A stretch of 64,000 nucleotides of DNA, taken from positions 1-64,000 of the forward strand of contig JAFXSQ010000007.1 in assembly GCA_017525525.1 (NCBI GenBank), read 5' to 3'. Position numbers and translations under genes: made by a program. Below are positions 61,835 to 64,000 of this stretch, piece after piece. This stretch comes from Lachnospiraceae bacterium. Lineage in GTDB: Bacteria; Bacillota; Clostridia; Lachnospirales; Lachnospiraceae. How positions within the stretch are numbered: the first letter of the stretch is position 1; every line of letters begins with the position of its first letter. The notes beneath the pieces are model-generated. The model searched no databases, was not told the origin of the DNA, and was given only the letters and a program-made list of their open reading frames with translations.

Positions 61835-64000
61835 ATGAAGAGATTTACTTCTTTTTGCGTATCGGCTGCGATGGTTATCGCGGCGTGGCCGGGAGCGGCG
61901 CTGCCGGCAAGGGCGGCTCAGGCGGAGTCCGGTTATATTACGGAGATAGAGGTTGATGCGCCCCTGCCTGTGGGTGGCTGGAGCGACCATGAGGAGATAT
62001 TGGTTGAAGACTATGAGGCCCCGGAGACTGACGGGGAAGTGTACGAGAGCAGACGCGTGCTTAATGCTTCAATGGATAACTTCTTTTTAAAGAGCGTGGG
62101 TACATACGGAAGGAATTCGCTGAGTACCGAGCAGAAGGCATTTTATGACAAAATTGATGAAGCTGCCACAGAGTTTATGGAGTCTTACATCAACCTGTCA
62201 CCGACAACCGTAGCTCTGGTCGGAGGAACATCTGCTGATTATTATGTCGTAAAAAAGATAACTAAGGATTCCGGAAGCAGTCTGACAGTTGATCAGATGG
62301 TCCAGGCGCTTTACGCCTTTGACTATGACCATCCGGCTTACTACTGGCTGAGCAACGGTTATCTGTCAGGCTCGGACAACATCTCTCTTCTGACCTATGA
62401 GGAGTATTCGCAGGTCAGTGACAGAGCGACGATAAACCGCGCCATCGTAAACGGGGCAAAGGCAATTATAGAGAAGGCGGAATTAGGCGAGGATACTCTT
62501 GACAAGATAGCGATAGTGCATGATCAGATTATCGACAAAATAGACTATGCATACGAAGCGGACGGGGTTACTCCCATATCCGATAAGTGGGCGCACAGCG
62601 TTCAGGGTGTCTTTGACGGACACAATGCGGCTGTATGCGAGGGCTATACCGATACATTTGCAATGATAATGAATTACATGGGCATTGCAAACTGCTATGT
62701 GGTCGGAACCGCGACAAACGACGGTAACGGCGGCGGTGGCGGACATGCCTGGAATTTGGTTTCCGAGGACGGGTCTAATTATTATTACATGGATCTTACA
62801 TGGGATGATTATGGAAACGGAGTTCATTCCTACACATATTTCGGCATGCCGAAGACTGATTTCGAGTCGAGCCACACGGCATATACTCCTGCGGGAGTAA
62901 GGTCAAAATGGCTTTACAGCCTGCCGGCAAATATATCCGACAGCTTTGACGGGCTTTATTACAGCAGAGCCGGATATTACTATGATTACGACGGCGGAGC
63001 TGATGCGACTGCATTTGCAAAAAGGCTGGTGACAAGGAGCAAGAGGTTCGGCAGCGTTGTCGCATTTATGGGAAAACCGGTTTTTGATAAGGTGGCGCCT
63101 GTATACAAAGCGTACGGGCTGACTACGGTCTATCATTCATCCGTGACCTGCAAGGGACAGAGCTACTGGCTTTGCACCATGAACGTCGGCAATGTCGACA
63201 TAAGCGGCGCGACGGTTACGCTTCCGCAGACCACTTACGAGCATACGGGCAGCGCCATAACTCCCGAGCCGGAGGTTATATGCAACGGAGTGAAGCTGAT
63301 TGAGGGATTGAATTATACCGTTTCGTATGCGGACAATACTGAAGCGGGAAATGCAACGGTTACCGTAACGGGATGCGGGAATTTCACCGGCAGCAGCAGT
63401 TCGGAGTTTACCATAGAGAAGGCGGAGACTGTACCTGATGTGAAGAGTATTGAAGATGTCGATATATACCTGTCTCCGAAGGCGACGGATACAAAATGGA
63501 TTTATGACGGAACTGTTAAATCACCACAGATTACGGTCAAGGATGATATCTGGGTTCTTGATGAGAATAAGGATTACACTGTCACGCATGATAATTCCGT
63601 GGATGCGGGAGATTATCAGGTAACGGTAACGGGAATCGGCAATTACAGCGGTTCGATGTCATTTACATATACTATTGTGCCTGCGGCGCTTTATTCTTCG
63701 TGGATTACGCTTGAGGATGCAAGCTATACCTACGACGGTACCGAGAAGAAGCCTGCGGTGACGGTAAACACCGGGAAGGCTGCGCTGGTTGAAGGAAAGG
63801 ACTATACCGTTTCCTATCAGGACAATGTGGCTGCGGGAAATCGTACTGCTAAAGTAATTATTCAAGGAATCGGAAATTATACGGAGAAGGTTACCAAGAG
63901 CTTTACGATCGAACCGGGAAGCACGGTTGATGAAGAGCTTACCATAGTGACGGTTCCGGTGGCGTCGGCGATTACTTACGGCGACATGCTTTCGGCAAGC
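61835..64000 (+). CDS. Secreted transglutaminase-like protein with MBG-type repeats (C-terminus off the right edge)
   Basis: Open to the window edge, at least 722 codons. Signal peptide (FTSFCVSAAMVIAAWPGAAL) is followed by ~230 residues with little similarity, then a transglutaminase-like domain with a full triad: Cys268 in AVCEGYTDTFAMI, His304 in GGGGHAWNLV, and Asp320 in YMDLTWDD. Such clostridial exported domains act as proteases or cross-linkers. Then three or more MBG-type repeats (TGSAITPEPEV, YDGTVKSPQITV ... DDIWVLDENKDY, YTYDGTEKKPAVTVN). The second and third match the MBG pair of the 59759 protein almost domain for domain. GGAGG precedes the start. Confidence 0.88.
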   Translation, partial: MKRFTSFCVSAAMVIAAWPGAALPARAAQAESGYITEIEVDAPLPVGGWSDHEEILVEDYEAPETDGEVYESRRVLNASMDNFFLKSVGTYGRNSLSTEQKAFYDKIDEAATEFMESYINLSPTTVALVGGTSADYYVVKKITKDSGSSLTVDQMVQALYAFDYDHPAYYWLSNGYLSGSDNISLLTYEEYSQVSDRATINRAIVNGAKAIIEKAELGEDTLDKIAIVHDQIIDKIDYAYEADGVTPISDKWAHSVQGVFDGHNAAVCEGYTDTFAMIMNYMGIANCYVVGTATNDGNGGGGGHAWNLVSEDGSNYYYMDLTWDDYGNGVHSYTYFGMPKTDFESSHTAYTPAGVRSKWLYSLPANISDSFDGLYYSRAGYYYDYDGGADATAFAKRLVTRSKRFGSVVAFMGKPVFDKVAPVYKAYGLTTVYHSSVTCKGQSYWLCTMNVGNVDISGATVTLPQTTYEHTGSAITPEPEVICNGVKLIEGLNYTVSYADNTEAGNATVTVTGCGNFTGSSSSEFTIEKAETVPDVKSIEDVDIYLSPKATDTKWIYDGTVKSPQITVKDDIWVLDENKDYTVTHDNSVDAGDYQVTVTGIGNYSGSMSFTYTIVPAALYSSWITLEDASYTYDGTEKKPAVTVNTGKAALVEGKDYTVSYQDNVAAGNRTAKVIIQGIGNYTEKVTKSFTIEPGSTVDEELTIVTVPVASAITYGDMLSAS

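Overview
The window is the replication-origin region of a low-to-mid GC Gram-positive anaerobe, most probably a Lachnospiraceae-like member of Clostridia. The evidence is the gene order rpmH-rnpA-yidD-yidC-jag next to oriC-dnaA-dnaN-yaaA-recF-gyrB-gyrA, a soj/spo0J (parAB) locus followed by a DUF4446 gene, a DUF3881 gene after serS, a short 2[4Fe-4S] ferredoxin, and several secreted proteins with clostridial hydrophobic-W (ChW) repeats. No species can be named from the sequence alone.

Layout. 1-8.15 kb: minus-strand giant surface protein of Ig-like and MBG-type repeats, running off the left edge. 8.2-9.2 kb: non-coding stretch with a probable structured RNA on the minus strand ending in an intrinsic terminator. 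9.4-11.8 kb: a plus-strand pair, a GNAT protein with a four-cysteine tail and a putative ADP-ribosyltransferase. 11.9-14.9 kb: small accessory island bounded by imperfect 42-bp direct repeats, carrying an XRE regulator, an antitoxin whose partner toxin has lost its core by deletion, a protein of unknown function and a zinc-ribbon protein. 15-20.6 kb: ferredoxin, O-acetylhomoserine sulfhydrylase, metallophosphoesterase, a ChW protein, NUDIX hydrolase and cytidine deaminase. 20.6-22.2 kb: AT-rich, gene-free centromere with six parS sites. 22.2-26.9 kb: parA-parB-DUF4446-serS-DUF3881. 27.1-33.3 kb (minus): rsmG, the TldD/TldE pair, mnmG. 33.6-43.8 kb: a ChW/MBG surface protein, a DEDDh exonuclease, a membrane coiled-coil protein, a Uma2-family protein, a flavin-type oxidase, tRNA-Arg(CCU), ROK kinase with a GH1 beta-glucosidase, and a glycosyltransferase group. 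44-45.4 kb: mnmE. 45.7-48.4 kb (minus): jag-yidC-yidD-rnpA-rpmH. 48.4-48.9 kb: oriC. 48.9-57.8 kb: dnaA-dnaN-yaaA-recF-gyrB-gyrA. 57.8-64 kb: a small membrane protein, a DUF4349 lipoprotein, a ChW/MBG protein, another lipoprotein, and a transglutaminase-like MBG protein cut by the right edge.

Compared with the usual firmicute order (rpmH-rnpA-yidD-yidC-jag-mnmE-mnmG-rsmG-parA-parB), mnmE and parAB are inverted and accessory genes have been inserted between the conserved blocks.

The most unusual content is non-coding. (1) A multi-hairpin element sits immediately before the ribosome binding site of four unrelated genes, always in the gene's orientation, with stems that differ in sequence but keep pairing. 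(2) A dispersed 16-bp palindrome, GTCTAATNNATTAGAC, occurs at least eleven times with two or fewer mismatches between 17 and 42.6 kb, often on stop codons or gene borders. (3) A structured RNA candidate lies upstream of the giant adhesin. (4) Several further cruciform-type repeat families fill most of the larger intergenic gaps. All of these were found by eye and need database searches to judge novelty.
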